Source: Phosphoribacter sp037045055 (GTDB lineage: Bacteria > Actinomycetota > Actinomycetes > Actinomycetales > Dermatophilaceae). From it: a DNA stretch of 64,000 bases. This document shows, piece by piece, positions 1 to 8,247 of the stretch. The stretch is taken from contig JBAOHJ010000001.1 in assembly GCA_037045055.1 (NCBI GenBank), positions 496,001 to 560,000 on the forward strand, written 5' to 3'. The number at the start of each line of letters is the position of its first letter. The stretch's first letter is position 1. The notes below the pieces were generated by a model. The model searched no databases, had not been told where the DNA came from, and saw nothing but the letters and a program-made list of their open reading frames with translations. The position numbers and the translations under genes were made by a program.

Positions 1-60
1 CGTGCCGACCTGTGTCGTCCTGGTCCCGTGACCGCCGGGGCCATGGGGGTGCGGCGGTGA
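1..60 (+). CDS. 3' end of a gene cut by the window edge, possibly a sensor kinase
   Basis: The frame starting at base 1 stays open and ends at TGA 58-60, giving 19 residues with no recognisable domain. The stop overlaps the GTG start of the NarL-type response regulator in a GTGA arrangement. Translationally coupled partners of such regulators are usually their histidine kinases. The kinase identity is inferred from context only. Confidence 0.4.
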   Translation, partial: RADLCRPGPVTAGAMGVRR

Positions 61-716
61 CCGTCCGGCTGGTCGTCGCCGAGGACGACCCGCTGGTCCG
101 CTCGGGCATCGTCGCCGTGTTGGCGCCCGAGCCCGACCTCGCCGTGGTGGGCCAGGCCCCGGACGGGGCGGCGGCATACCGGCTCGTCGACACGCTCCGC
201 CCGGACGTGGTCGTCACCGACCTGCGCATGCCGGGGGTCGACGGCGTCGAACTGACCCAGCGGATCTGCCGACGACCCGCGCCACCGCCGGTGCTGGTGC
301 TCACCACCTTCGACGGCGGCCCGGACGTGCACGCCGCGGTGCGCGCCGGTGCGCGCGGGTACCTGCTCAAGCTCGCCGCCCCGCACCATCTGGCCGACGC
401 GGTGCGGGCCGTAGCCGCCGGCCAGGGCTGGGTCGACCCCGCGGTCGCCCCGGCCGTGCTCGCCGCGGTACGCCGCGCCCCACAGCCCGCCGACGGCGCC
501 GGCCGCCGGATCGAGCGGCTCACCGCGCGCGAACGCGAGGTGCTCGTGCTGCTGGGCCAGGGCTGCTCCAACGCGGAGATCGCGGCGACCCTGTGGCTCG
601 GGACCGGCACGGTGAAGACCCACGTGTCCCGCATCCTGCACAAGACCGCATGCCGGGACCGTGCGCAGGCCGTCGCCCTGGCCTACGCCAGCGGCCTGGC
701 CGGCCACCGCGGGTAG
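57..716 (+). CDS. NarL/LuxR-family response regulator
   Basis: This 219-residue DNA-binding response regulator has an N-terminal receiver domain (about 1-118) and a C-terminal LuxR-type helix-turn-helix (about 155-219). The acidic pocket E9-D10-D11, phospho-acceptor D55 in TDLRMPG, T83/T84 and K105 are all present, so phosphorylation control is expected. An upstream GTG at 12 is in frame, but GTG 57 is preferred. From there the protein begins right at the first receiver strand, and the start overlaps the stop of the preceding frame, as kinase-regulator pairs often do. Target genes cannot be told from the sequence; the next gene downstream encodes a small secreted protein. Confidence 0.88.
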   Translation: MTVRLVVAEDDPLVRSGIVAVLAPEPDLAVVGQAPDGAAAYRLVDTLRPDVVVTDLRMPGVDGVELTQRICRRPAPPPVLVLTTFDGGPDVHAAVRAGARGYLLKLAAPHHLADAVRAVAAGQGWVDPAVAPAVLAAVRRAPQPADGAGRRIERLTAREREVLVLLGQGCSNAEIAATLWLGTGTVKTHVSRILHKTACRDRAQAVALAYASGLAGHRG

Positions 717-720
717 GCCG

Positions 721-744
721 GGGGTATGCCGCGCGGCATACCCC
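721..744. repeat. Perfect 24-bp palindrome made of two GTATGCC words
   Basis: Bases 721-732 (GGGGTATGCCGC) are followed without a gap by their exact reverse complement at 733-744. A second near-copy of the left arm and centre lies at about 751-767. The palindrome follows the response regulator stop at 714-716 directly. It could act as a terminator-like hairpin or a protein site. It is built from the word iterated across the whole window. Confidence 0.85.
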
Positions 745-870
745 GCCCGAGCGGTATGCCGCGCGGCACAGGCCCGGTCGGGACCGCAGGCAGACGCGCG
801 GCGGGGGCCGCGGACGCGACCGTCGAGGGGTCGGCGGATGGTCCGCCGGCCCCTACCGAAAGGCACCGTC

Positions 871-1332
871 ATGTCGATCCGAATCCCGCACTGGCGCGCC
901 GCCGCCGTCGCCCTCGCCGCCGCCGCCCTGCCGCTAGCGGGCATCTCGTCGGCCCAGGCCTCGACCAGCTCCAGCGGCTGCACCGTCTCGCCGCTGCGTC
1001 CCTACTACGTCTACCACAACGCCGCCGGCGTCAAGGTGATCCGCTACGACGTCACGGTCAGCTGCGACGCCGACCGCACCATCGAGCTCGAGCGCCACGT
1101 CCACGAGCAGGACGGCGGGCTCAACAACGACGACCACATCGCGACGTCGAACCACGACCGGTACTTCCCGTCGACCTCGTCGGTGACGATGTGGGCCGAG
1201 GTGTCGCTGCCCGACACCGAGCTCGGCGACGAGGAGATGTACCAGCAGGTGAAGTTCCGGGTGACCAGCAACGGGGTGACCTCGCCCTGGACGGCGTGGG
1301 AGCTCTCGCCCACCCAGCAGTTCTCCAAGTGA
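871..1332 (+). CDS. Small secreted protein of unknown function
   Basis: This 153-residue protein has a clear Sec signal peptide: basic residues in MSIRIPHWR, an Ala/Leu-rich hydrophobic stretch, and a likely cleavage after AQA near residue 29. The mature part is polar, rich in beta-prone Thr/Val/Ser and Asp/Glu, and contains two cysteines (SSGC and VSC) that could form one disulfide. I recognise no family. The ATG at 871 is chosen because GAAAGG lies about 8 bases upstream and the signal peptide begins there. It follows the response regulator and may be its target, but no shared promoter is visible. Confidence 0.75.
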   Translation: MSIRIPHWRAAAVALAAAALPLAGISSAQASTSSSGCTVSPLRPYYVYHNAAGVKVIRYDVTVSCDADRTIELERHVHEQDGGLNNDDHIATSNHDRYFPSTSSVTMWAEVSLPDTELGDEEMYQQVKFRVTSNGVTSPWTAWELSPTQQFSK

Positions 1333-1405
1333 CCGGACGCGATCCCTCGGTGCCCGTCGGCGTGGCCGGCGGGCACCGACGCGCGCGCGGGCCGGTCACC
1401 CGGCA

Positions 1406-1411
1406 TACACT
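1406..1411 (+). promoter_or_regulatory. -10 element (TACACT) for the ABC exporter, leaderless
   Basis: TACACT lies 7 bases before the GTG at 1419, the spacing that puts the transcription start on the start codon. No Shine-Dalgarno is visible. The hexamer is part of a GGCATAC word. Confidence 0.6.
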
Positions 1412-1418
1412 CGCCGTC

Positions 1419-2129
1419 GTGTCCGCCGCCGTGACGTTCGATGCCCTCACGCGGCGCTTCGCCACCGTGGTGGCCTGCGCGGAGCTGACTTGGCAGGCGC
1501 CCGCGGGCGAGATCACCGCGGTCCTGGGCCCCAACGGCGCGGGCAAGACGACCGCCATCGAGTGCGCGGTGGGGCTGCAGCGCCCCGACGGCGGCACCGT
1601 CACCGTCCTGGGCGCCGATCCGTGGCTGGCCCCGGCCGCACACCGCGCTCGGGTCGGGGTCATGCTCCAGGCCGGCGGCATCCCCAACGGCAGCACACCG
1701 ATGCGGCTGCTGCGCCACCTCGCCGCGTTCTACGCCGAGCCCGCCGACGTCGACGCCCTGGCCGCCCGGTTGGGCATCGACCGGTTCGCCGGCACCACCG
1801 TCCGGCGGCTGTCCGGCGGCCAGAAGCAACGGGTGGCGCTGGCCGCCGCCCTGGTCGGCCGTCCCGAGGTCGCCTTCCTCGACGAACCCACCTCGGGCCT
1901 GGACCCGCACGGGCGCCTGGACGTCTACGACCTGCTGCGCCAGGTCCGCGCCGAGGGCACCACCGTCGTCGTCACCACCCACTCGTTCGAGCAGGCCCAG
2001 GCCCTGGCCACCCATCTGGTCATCCTCAGCGCGGGCCGGACCGTGGCCGCGGGGCCGCCCGAGCGGGTCGTCGGGGACTCCAGCCTCGAACGCGTCTACT
2101 TCGCGCTCACCCGCAAGGACGCCGGGTGA
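1419..2129 (+). CDS. ABC transporter ATP-binding protein (drug-export type)
   Basis: This is a 236-residue nucleotide-binding subunit of an ABC-2 type exporter. Visible motifs in order are Walker A GPNGAGKTT, signature LSGGQKQR, Walker B VAFLDEPTSG and the H-loop TTHS. GTG 1419 is chosen because a TACACT -10 box stands 7 bases upstream; GTG 1431 is an alternative. The stop overlaps the permease start (GTGA), so the two are translationally coupled and should form one transporter. The family (DrrA-like) exports hydrophobic compounds or moves lipids. The substrate here is unknown. Confidence 0.9.
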   Translation: MSAAVTFDALTRRFATVVACAELTWQAPAGEITAVLGPNGAGKTTAIECAVGLQRPDGGTVTVLGADPWLAPAAHRARVGVMLQAGGIPNGSTPMRLLRHLAAFYAEPADVDALAARLGIDRFAGTTVRRLSGGQKQRVALAAALVGRPEVAFLDEPTSGLDPHGRLDVYDLLRQVRAEGTTVVVTTHSFEQAQALATHLVILSAGRTVAAGPPERVVGDSSLERVYFALTRKDAG

Positions 2130-2878
2130 GCCCGCGCGCCCCCGCTCCTGCGGCGGCCCGGATCCGTGCCCAGGCCCGATTCGAGCTGGCCACCCTGCTG
2201 GCCAACGGCGAGCAGTTGCTGGTGTCCCTCGTGCTGCCCCTCGGCGCGCTGGTCGGCCTGGCGCTGACCGAGGCCCCCTACCTCGGGCCGGGCCGGCGCC
2301 TCGACGTCGCCGTCCCCGGCGTGCTCGCCCTGTGCGTGGTGTCCGCCGCGTTCACCGCGCAGGCCATCGCCACGGGCTTCGACCGCCGGTACGCCGTCCT
2401 GCGCCTGCTGGGCACCACTCCCCTCGGGCGTGACGGCCTGCTCTGGGGCAAGGCCGTGGCCACCCTGGGGGTGGAAGCCCTCCAATGGCTTGTCGTCGGC
2501 GGGGTCGGGGTCGCGCTGGGCTGGCGGGCCACCCCGGCGGGCCTGCCGTATGCCGTGCTGGTGCTGCTCGCGGGCACGTGGGCGTTCGTCGCGCTGGCCC
2601 TGCTGCTGGCCGGGACGGTCCGCGCCGAGGGCGTGCTCGCACTGGCCAACCTCGTCTGGGTGCTCCTGCTCGTCGCGGGTGGGGTGATCGTCCCGGCCGC
2701 GCAGCTGCCCGGCGTGCTGGGCACGGTCGCCTCCTGGCTGCCGTCCGCAGCGCTGGCCGACGGCCTGCGGGCCGCCCTCGGCTCGGGCACGCTCGCCGCG
2801 CTGCCGCTGCTCGTGCTCGTCGGATGGGCGGCGGTGGCCACCGCGCTGGCGGCCCGCACGTTCCGCTGGTCGGACTGA
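2126..2878 (+). CDS. ABC-2 type transporter permease
   Basis: This 250-residue membrane protein has about six hydrophobic segments, starting with a stretch rich in Leu/Val/Ala near residue 30 and ending near WAAVATALAARTF. The GTG start overlaps the stop of the ATP-binding gene, so the pair makes an ATPase-permease exporter. Arg/Ala-rich residues precede the first membrane segment. The sequence is typical of DrrB-like permeases, which have few invariant motifs, so the family call rests on topology and the adjacent ATPase. Confidence 0.82.
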   Translation: MSPRAPAPAAARIRAQARFELATLLANGEQLLVSLVLPLGALVGLALTEAPYLGPGRRLDVAVPGVLALCVVSAAFTAQAIATGFDRRYAVLRLLGTTPLGRDGLLWGKAVATLGVEALQWLVVGGVGVALGWRATPAGLPYAVLVLLAGTWAFVALALLLAGTVRAEGVLALANLVWVLLLVAGGVIVPAAQLPGVLGTVASWLPSAALADGLRAALGSGTLAALPLLVLVGWAAVATALAARTFRWSD

Positions 2879-2985
2879 CCCTCCGACGGCACGTGCCACT
2901 GGTCGTACTGACCCTCCGGACCGCACGTTCCGCGGCCAGGCCGGCCGCCCGCCGACCCGCGGTCCGGCCCGGCGGGGGCGCGGCA

Positions 2986-2991
2986 TACCCT
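2986..2991 (+). promoter_or_regulatory. -10 element (TACCCT) for ctaA, leaderless
   Basis: TACCCT sits 7 bases before GTG 2999 and is embedded in a GGCATAC word. The spacing implies transcription begins at the start codon. Confidence 0.6.
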
Positions 2992-2998
2992 GACGGAC

Positions 2999-3922
2999 GT
3001 GGCTCCTCCCGTCGCGCGACCCGAATGGGTCCGCCCCGTCCTCGTGGCCAACCTCGTCGCCGAGATCGTCATCGTCGTCACCGGCGGGGCGGTGCGCCTG
3101 ACCGGCAGCGGCCTGGGCTGTCCGGACTGGCCGACCTGCGCGCAGGGCTCGCTGGTCCCCGTGGCGGCGCAGGCGGAGGGCTTCCACAAGTTCATCGAGT
3201 TCGGCAACCGGACCCTCACCGGCGTGCTCATCGTCCTGGCGGTCGCGGCGTTGTGGGCGGTGCGCACCGCACTGCCCCACCGTCGCGGCTTGCATCGACT
3301 GGCCTGGGTGATGATCGCCGGCATCCTCGCCGAGGCCGTCGTCGGTGGGATCACCGTCTGGACCGGGCTCAACCCGGCCATCGTGGCGTTCCACTTCCTG
3401 TCCACCATGCTCCTCGTCGCCGCCGCGGCGGCGATGCTGCGCGGGGCGCAGGACGGCCCGCAGGATCGGCCCCGCGAGCTGCTGGTCCACCCCTTGGCCG
3501 CCCGCCTGGCCTGGTGGACCACCGCGGTGGGCGCGGTGGTGCTGCTGCTGGGCACCATCGTCACGGGCTCCGGACCGCACTCCGGCGACGCCGACCGCCC
3601 GGCCCGCACCGGGTTCGACCCGCGGCTGGTGTCGTGGATCCACGCCGACGTCGTCATGGTGTTCCTCGGCCTCGTCCTGGCGGTCATCGTCGCGCTGCGC
3701 CTGGCCACCCCCCGGCCCGGCGCCCGGCCCAGCGAGCTGGACCGGGCCCGGCGCACCTGGACCACGGTGCTCGTCGTCGCCCTGCTGCAGGGCGTCCTCG
3801 GCTACGTCCAGTACTTCACCGGCCTGCCCGTCGTGCTCGTGGGCCTGCACATGCTCGGCGCGGCCCTGCTGTCGTTGGCCCTGGTCAACGGCACCCTCAA
3901 CCTCTACCGCGACCCGGTGTAA
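2999..3922 (+). CDS. ctaA: Heme A synthase (COX15/CtaA family)
   Basis: Heme A synthase oxidises the C8 methyl of heme O to a formyl group, making heme A for aa3-type cytochrome oxidase. This 307-residue integral membrane protein has about eight hydrophobic segments. The conserved HKFIEFGNR region, the Cys-containing SGLGCPDWP loop and histidines in VAFHFLST, WIHADVV and LVGLHMLG match the heme-ligand pattern of the family. The start is fixed by the -10 box 7 bases upstream. The partner heme O synthase ctaB lies about 4 kb downstream on the other strand. Confidence 0.92.
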   Translation: MAPPVARPEWVRPVLVANLVAEIVIVVTGGAVRLTGSGLGCPDWPTCAQGSLVPVAAQAEGFHKFIEFGNRTLTGVLIVLAVAALWAVRTALPHRRGLHRLAWVMIAGILAEAVVGGITVWTGLNPAIVAFHFLSTMLLVAAAAAMLRGAQDGPQDRPRELLVHPLAARLAWWTTAVGAVVLLLGTIVTGSGPHSGDADRPARTGFDPRLVSWIHADVVMVFLGLVLAVIVALRLATPRPGARPSELDRARRTWTTVLVVALLQGVLGYVQYFTGLPVVLVGLHMLGAALLSLALVNGTLNLYRDPV

Positions 3923-4037
3923 CCCGCGCCGCCGCACGGTGGGGTGGCGCAGCCGCGGCTCGCCGCGGTGCCAGGGCCCGGCCCGGACGTCACCGAACCC
4001 TAAGCACGGCTCTCGCCCTGGCGAGCCGGCCGGCACC

Positions 4038-4043
4038 TAGGCT
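4038..4043 (+). promoter_or_regulatory. -10 element (TAGGCT) for the OmpR-type regulator, leaderless
   Basis: TAGGCT lies 7 bases before ATG 4051. There is no Shine-Dalgarno between them, which fits a leaderless mRNA starting on the ATG. Confidence 0.65.
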
Positions 4044-4050
4044 GGCAGGC

Positions 4051-4767
4051 ATGTCCCGGGTGCTCGTCGTCGACGACGACGCCACCGTGCGCGAAGTCGT
4101 CACCGGGTACCTGTCCCGGGCCGGCCTCGAGGTCTGCGAAGCGGGCGACGGCCCCACCGCGCTCGAACTGGCGCGGCGTACCGCCCCCGACTTGGTGGTC
4201 CTGGACATCATGCTCCCTGGCCTCGACGGTCTGGAGGTCCTGCGCCGGCTGCGGGGCGACCACGGCTCGCTGCCCGTCGTGCTGCTCAGCGCCCGCGGCG
4301 AGGAGGACGACCGGGTGCTCGGGCTGCATGTCGGAGCCGACGACTACGTGACCAAACCCTTCTCGGCCCGCGAGCTGGTCCTGCGGGTGCAGTCCGTGCT
4401 CCGTCGGGCCAGCGGCACGCACCCGCGCGGCACGCACCCGCCCGGCCCGGCCGGCACCGCCGAGCCGCTGCTCGTCGACGGCGACCTCGTCGTCGACTCG
4501 CGCGCCCGCCGGGCCGAGCTCGCCGGCCACGAGCTGGCCCTCACCTCCCGCGAGTTCGACCTGTTGGCCCACCTGATGAGCCACGCCGGCCGGGCCTTCA
4601 CCCGGACCGAGCTGCTGCGCCAGGTGTGGGGATGGGAGTTCGGCGACGCGTCGACCGTCACCGTCCACGTGCGGCGGTTGCGGGAGAAGGTCGAGCGCGA
4701 CCCGTCCGCGCCGACCCGCCTGGCCACCGTCTGGGGCGTGGGATACCGATGGGACGGCACGCCGTGA
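4051..4767 (+). CDS. OmpR/PhoB-family response regulator
   Basis: This 238-residue regulator has a receiver domain (about 1-118), with acidic triad DDD near residue 10, phospho-acceptor D52 in VLDIMLPG and Lys in VTKPF. A C-terminal winged helix (about 140-235) carries the TSREFDLLAHLM and VWGVGYRWD signatures. A short linker contains a duplicated GTHPRGTHPP stretch. The start is decided by the TAGGCT -10 box 7 bases upstream. The stop overlaps the downstream kinase start, so this is a complete two-component pair. The signal and regulon are unknown. Confidence 0.93.
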   Translation: MSRVLVVDDDATVREVVTGYLSRAGLEVCEAGDGPTALELARRTAPDLVVLDIMLPGLDGLEVLRRLRGDHGSLPVVLLSARGEEDDRVLGLHVGADDYVTKPFSARELVLRVQSVLRRASGTHPRGTHPPGPAGTAEPLLVDGDLVVDSRARRAELAGHELALTSREFDLLAHLMSHAGRAFTRTELLRQVWGWEFGDASTVTVHVRRLREKVERDPSAPTRLATVWGVGYRWDGTP

Positions 4768-5771
4768 CGACTGCGACCGAGGCGGTGCTGCTGGCCGCCG
4801 GCACGGCCGCGGCGGCCGGAGCGGCCGGGGTCGTGGCGGTCTGGCTCGCCGCCCGCCGCAGCATCCGGGTGGCCTTGGTCGCCGGGCCTCTCGTGGTGCT
4901 GCTGTGCGTCGCCGCGGGCGTGCTCGTCAGCGCCCGGACGATGTTCATCAACGACCACGACCTCGGGATCGTCCTGCTCGTGCTGGCCGCGTCCGTGCCG
5001 GTGGCCCTGGCCTACGGCATCGTCCTGGCCCGCCGAGTGCACCGCCTCGACGTGGCCGCGGCCGAAGCGGACGCAGCCCGGGAGCGGGACGCCGCGGTGG
5101 AGGCCCAGCGTCGGGACCTGGTCGCCTGGGCCTCCCACGACCTCCGTACACCGATCGCCGGCATCCGGGCGATGGCCGAGGCTCTCAGCGACGGGGTGGC
5201 CCCGCCGGACGGGGCCTACCCCGCCCGGATCGCCGCGCAGGCCGACCGGATGGCCACCATGGTCGACCACCTCCTCGCACTGTCGCGGATCCACTCGGGT
5301 CGGCTGCGATTGCGCCTGGAAACCGCGGGGCTGGCAGACCTGGTGTCCGATGCGCTGGCCACCGCCCGCCCGATGGCCCAAGGCGCCGGGGTGGCGCTGG
5401 ACGGACGGGTCGACGACGCCGCGGTCGCCCGGGTCGACGTGCGCGAGATGGGTCGGGTGTTCGACAACCTGCTGAGCAACGCCGTCCGCGCCACGCCGGC
5501 GGGCGGCAAGGTCGCCGTGACGGCTCGCTCGGAGCCCGAGGCGGTGCTCGTGCGTGTCGAGGACTCCTGTGGGGGCATCCCGCCGACGGAGCGGGACCGG
5601 ATGTTCGAGGCCTGGTGGCGCGGCGACCGGGCCCGCACGCCGGGGGACGACCGGGGTGCCGGGCTCGGCCTGGCCGTCGTCGCCGGACTCGTGCAGGCCC
5701 ACGGCGGCACGGTCCGTGTGGAGGACACCCCGGCGGGGTGTGCAGTCGAGGTCCGTCTGCCTCCCGCCTGA
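4764..5771 (+). CDS. Membrane sensor histidine kinase
   Basis: This 335-residue kinase has three N-terminal membrane segments within the first about 85 residues and little extracytoplasmic sequence, so it may sense within the membrane. A DHp domain follows, with phospho-acceptor H125 in SHDLRTP, then an HATPase domain with NLLSNAV (N box), DSCGGIP (G1) and GAGLGLAVV (G2). GTG 4764 is preferred because it overlaps the regulator stop; ATG 4749 in the same frame is possible. It should phosphorylate the OmpR-type regulator just upstream. The gene ends 25 bases before the convergent ccdA. Confidence 0.92.
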   Translation: MTTATEAVLLAAGTAAAAGAAGVVAVWLAARRSIRVALVAGPLVVLLCVAAGVLVSARTMFINDHDLGIVLLVLAASVPVALAYGIVLARRVHRLDVAAAEADAARERDAAVEAQRRDLVAWASHDLRTPIAGIRAMAEALSDGVAPPDGAYPARIAAQADRMATMVDHLLALSRIHSGRLRLRLETAGLADLVSDALATARPMAQGAGVALDGRVDDAAVARVDVREMGRVFDNLLSNAVRATPAGGKVAVTARSEPEAVLVRVEDSCGGIPPTERDRMFEAWWRGDRARTPGDDRGAGLGLAVVAGLVQAHGGTVRVEDTPAGCAVEVRLPPA

Positions 5772-5796
5772 GCGGGCAACCCGAGGCGCCCCCAGG

Positions 5797-6519
5797 TCAG
5801 CCGTCGGTGGGGATGAAGCCGGAGTCCAACTCCCACGGGGCCACCGGCGAATGCTCGAGGATCCACGCCTGCGCGGCCCGATCCCAGCCGAGCGCCACGC
5901 TCACCCCGACGACGACGAAGACCACGCCGAGGATCCGCCGGAACCGCCCGTGCGAGTCCGCAGCCCACCCGAGCCGGGCGATGAGCCGGCGACCGGCGAG
6001 GGCCACCGCGAGCAGGGTGGCGCACAGCCCGAGCACGTATGCCGCCAACAGGAGCAGGCCGTAGCCGAACCGCGCGGGCAGGACGGTGACGACGACGTAG
6101 GCGTACAGGGGGCTACAGGAGGAGAACACCGGCCCCAGGGCGGCGCCGGTGAGCACGTCGCCGGTGCGACCCCCGCGCGAGCGCGCGGCTCGCAGCCGGG
6201 CGTCCGAGCGCCCCTGCAAGGAGAGCCGGGCCGACACGCGTTCCCATAGGTCCGGGAAGGCCCCGGCCAGGCCCAGCAGCACGAGGATGGAGCCGGAGAC
6301 CACCGACCAGGTGCGCGGCGGGAGGTCGAGCAGCGCGGTGCTCGCCTTGAGCAGCAGGGTGAAGGCGGTGATGGACAGGCCCAGCGAGGCGGTGATGACC
6401 AGGGCCCGACGCCGGCCCCCGGCCGTCGCGCCTCCGACGATCACCGGCAGCAGCGGCAGCACGCACGGGGCCAACGTGGTGAGGGCGCCCGCGACGAGCG
6501 CTCCCAACAGGGCGAGCAT
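5797..6519 (-). CDS. ccdA: CcdA-like thiol-disulfide transmembrane protein
   Basis: CcdA passes electrons from cytoplasmic thioredoxin through the membrane to extracytoplasmic thioredoxin-like proteins, used in cytochrome c maturation. This 240-residue protein has about six membrane segments. It has the two expected membrane cysteines, in LAPCVLPLLPV near the N terminus and in FSSCSPLYAY near the middle. Its ATG overlaps the stop of the thioredoxin-like lipoprotein gene (TGATG). The two are therefore co-translated and probably act together, the lipoprotein receiving reducing power from CcdA. Confidence 0.88.
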   Translation of the reverse strand: MLALLGALVAGALTTLAPCVLPLLPVIVGGATAGGRRRALVITASLGLSITAFTLLLKASTALLDLPPRTWSVVSGSILVLLGLAGAFPDLWERVSARLSLQGRSDARLRAARSRGGRTGDVLTGAALGPVFSSCSPLYAYVVVTVLPARFGYGLLLLAAYVLGLCATLLAVALAGRRLIARLGWAADSHGRFRRILGVVFVVVGVSVALGWDRAAQAWILEHSPVAPWELDSGFIPTDG

Positions 6520-7007
6520 CAGGCGGTCTGGGCCTTGATCGCCACGCCGTCCTTGGTGCCGGTCCACTTCTTGACCTGGCCACCGTTGGGGTCGATCTGC
6601 ACGAACGTGTGCTGCTGGGTGATCCCGTAGCGCGACTTGAGCTCGGTCGAGGTGTCGTAGTCGACGTTGACGACGGTGAGCCCGTCCGGCACGCCCGAGG
6701 CGTTGAGCGCGGACTCGGTGGCCCGGCAGTCCGGGCACCACGGGGCGTGGAAGAACAGCACGACCTTGGTGCCCTGGCGGGTGGCCATGGAGCTCTGGTA
6801 GTCGGCGTAGGACAGGTAGGCGCCCTTGGTCATGGCCGCCGGCGTGCCGGACTTGTCCGGCATCGCCGTCGTCGTGTCGGCCATCGGGGTGCTCTTGTCG
6901 GCCATGACCGTGGACGTCGTCGACGCCGGGGTCGAGGTGGAGCCGCAGGCCGGCAACACGGCGGCGGCGCCCAGGGCGAAAGCGGACATCAGCAGGCGGT
7001 TTCTCAT
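6519..7007 (-). CDS. Thioredoxin-like lipoprotein
   Basis: This 162-residue lipoprotein has a signal peptide ending in the lipobox LPAC near residue 21. A low-complexity Thr/Ser/Met/Asp linker (about 25-60, with repeated MADKST-like units) follows, then a thioredoxin fold. The active site is WCPDC in FFHAPWCPDC. It probably works at the outer face of the membrane as a disulfide reductase fed by the overlapping downstream ccdA. A -10-like CAGGCT lies 7 bases before the ATG, so a leaderless start is possible. Confidence 0.87.
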   Translation of the reverse strand: MRNRLLMSAFALGAAAVLPACGSTSTPASTTSTVMADKSTPMADTTTAMPDKSGTPAAMTKGAYLSYADYQSSMATRQGTKVVLFFHAPWCPDCRATESALNASGVPDGLTVVNVDYDTSTELKSRYGITQQHTFVQIDPNGGQVKKWTGTKDGVAIKAQTA

Positions 7008-7070
7008 GTCAACCAGCCTGGCGGCATACCCGAGCGCAGGCCATTGCCGGGAGGTTACGGTCCGCTGACG

Positions 7071-8054
7071 TCAGCGGCTCACGCCGGGCAGCGGCAGGTA
7101 GACCAGCGGGTCCACGGCCACGGCGACGAACAGCACGGTGAGGTAGCTGATCGACAGGTGGAACAGGCGCATCGGGCGCAGCTGGGCCTGCGGCGACCCG
7201 GCGACCGCATGGTGGTGCAGCCGGTGGGCCTCGGCGAGGAACACCGCCCCGCTGAGCACCGCGCCCGCGGCATACACCCAGCCGACCCGGGCCACCGGCA
7301 CCAGCGCCAGGGACACCGCGACCATCGCCCACGAGTAGCCGAGGATGCGCCGGGACACCGCGACGAACGGCGCCACCACCGGCAGCATCGGCACCCGCGC
7401 GGCCTGGTAGTCGTCCTTGAACTTCATCGACAGCGGCCAGTAGTGCGGCGGCGTCCAGAAGAAGATGACGAGGAACAGCACGACCGCGGCCCAGGACACC
7501 GTGTTCGTCACCGCCGACCAGCCGATAAGCACCGGCATACAGCCGGCCGCCCCGCCCCAGACGATGTTCTGCGGGGTGCGCCGCTTCAGCACCACCGAGT
7601 AGATGCCGACGTAGAACCCGAACGCGGTCAGGGCCAGCGCGGCGGACAACCAGTTGACGAACACGCCGAGCACGAGCGTGGAGACGACGGCCAGGACGAT
7701 CCCGAACACCACGGCCGCCCGGGTGCTCACCGTGCCGGTGACCAGGGGCCGGGTCGCCGTGCGGTTCATCATGGCGTCGATATCGCGGTCGATGACGCAG
7801 TTGAGCGTGTTGGCGGCGCCGGCCGAGAGCGTGCCGCCGACGAGGGTCGCGGCGACCAACCCGAGCGGCGGTATGCCGCGAGCGGCGAGGAACATCGTGG
7901 GGACGGTCGTGATGAGCAACAGCTCGATGATCCGCAGCTTCATCAGGGCGAGGTACTGCCCGGCCAGGAAACGCAGGCCGTGGCCCACCGGCCCGGGCGT
8001 CGCCGCTAGCTCGGCGCGGGGGTCGACCTTCGCGCGCGGGTCGAGCGCAGTCAC
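7071..8054 (-). CDS. ctaB: Protoheme IX farnesyltransferase (heme O synthase)
   Basis: CtaB adds a farnesyl group to heme B to make heme O, the substrate of CtaA. This 327-residue membrane prenyltransferase has the aspartate-rich motif NCVIDRDIDAMMNRT near residue 100 and the second conserved loop around TPPHYWPLSMKFKDDY. About eight or nine membrane segments are visible. GTG 8054 is chosen because GAAGGA lies 4 bases upstream; it gives about 35 residues before the first membrane segment. Divergence from the tkt operon here is the standard actinobacterial arrangement. Confidence 0.92.
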   Translation of the reverse strand: MTALDPRAKVDPRAELAATPGPVGHGLRFLAGQYLALMKLRIIELLLITTVPTMFLAARGIPPLGLVAATLVGGTLSAGAANTLNCVIDRDIDAMMNRTATRPLVTGTVSTRAAVVFGIVLAVVSTLVLGVFVNWLSAALALTAFGFYVGIYSVVLKRRTPQNIVWGGAAGCMPVLIGWSAVTNTVSWAAVVLFLVIFFWTPPHYWPLSMKFKDDYQAARVPMLPVVAPFVAVSRRILGYSWAMVAVSLALVPVARVGWVYAAGAVLSGAVFLAEAHRLHHHAVAGSPQAQLRPMRLFHLSISYLTVLFVAVAVDPLVYLPLPGVSR

Positions 8055-8213
8055 GGTGTCCTTCGCGGTCGGAGATGCAGGCGGGCAACCTCGATGCGGC
8101 CCCTCGACCAGCATATCCGCAGGGCCCGATCGCCCCGGTCCCGGGGCGACGACGGGCTGCTGCCCGCCGGCGGCTACTGCCGGCTCGACCTGCCCAGCGA
8201 CCTGCTGTCGCAC

Positions 8214-8219
8214 TAGGCT
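8214..8219 (+). promoter_or_regulatory. -10 element (TAGGCT) for the tkt operon
   Basis: TAGGCT is followed by a leader of about 22 bases that contains the ribosome-binding site GAAGGAG (8235-8241) before GTG 8248. Unlike many genes here, this operon has a leader. No clear -35 was seen. Confidence 0.55.
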
Positions 8220-8247
8220 CGAAACGACCCACCCGAAGGAGACCCCC

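Noticed and set aside
2096..4036. A 646-codon minus-strand frame opposite the ABC exporter and ctaA
   Set aside because: Composition is a typical GC-rich antisense shadow (Gly/Arg/Gln/His-rich, no domain). The plus strand holds well-supported genes there.
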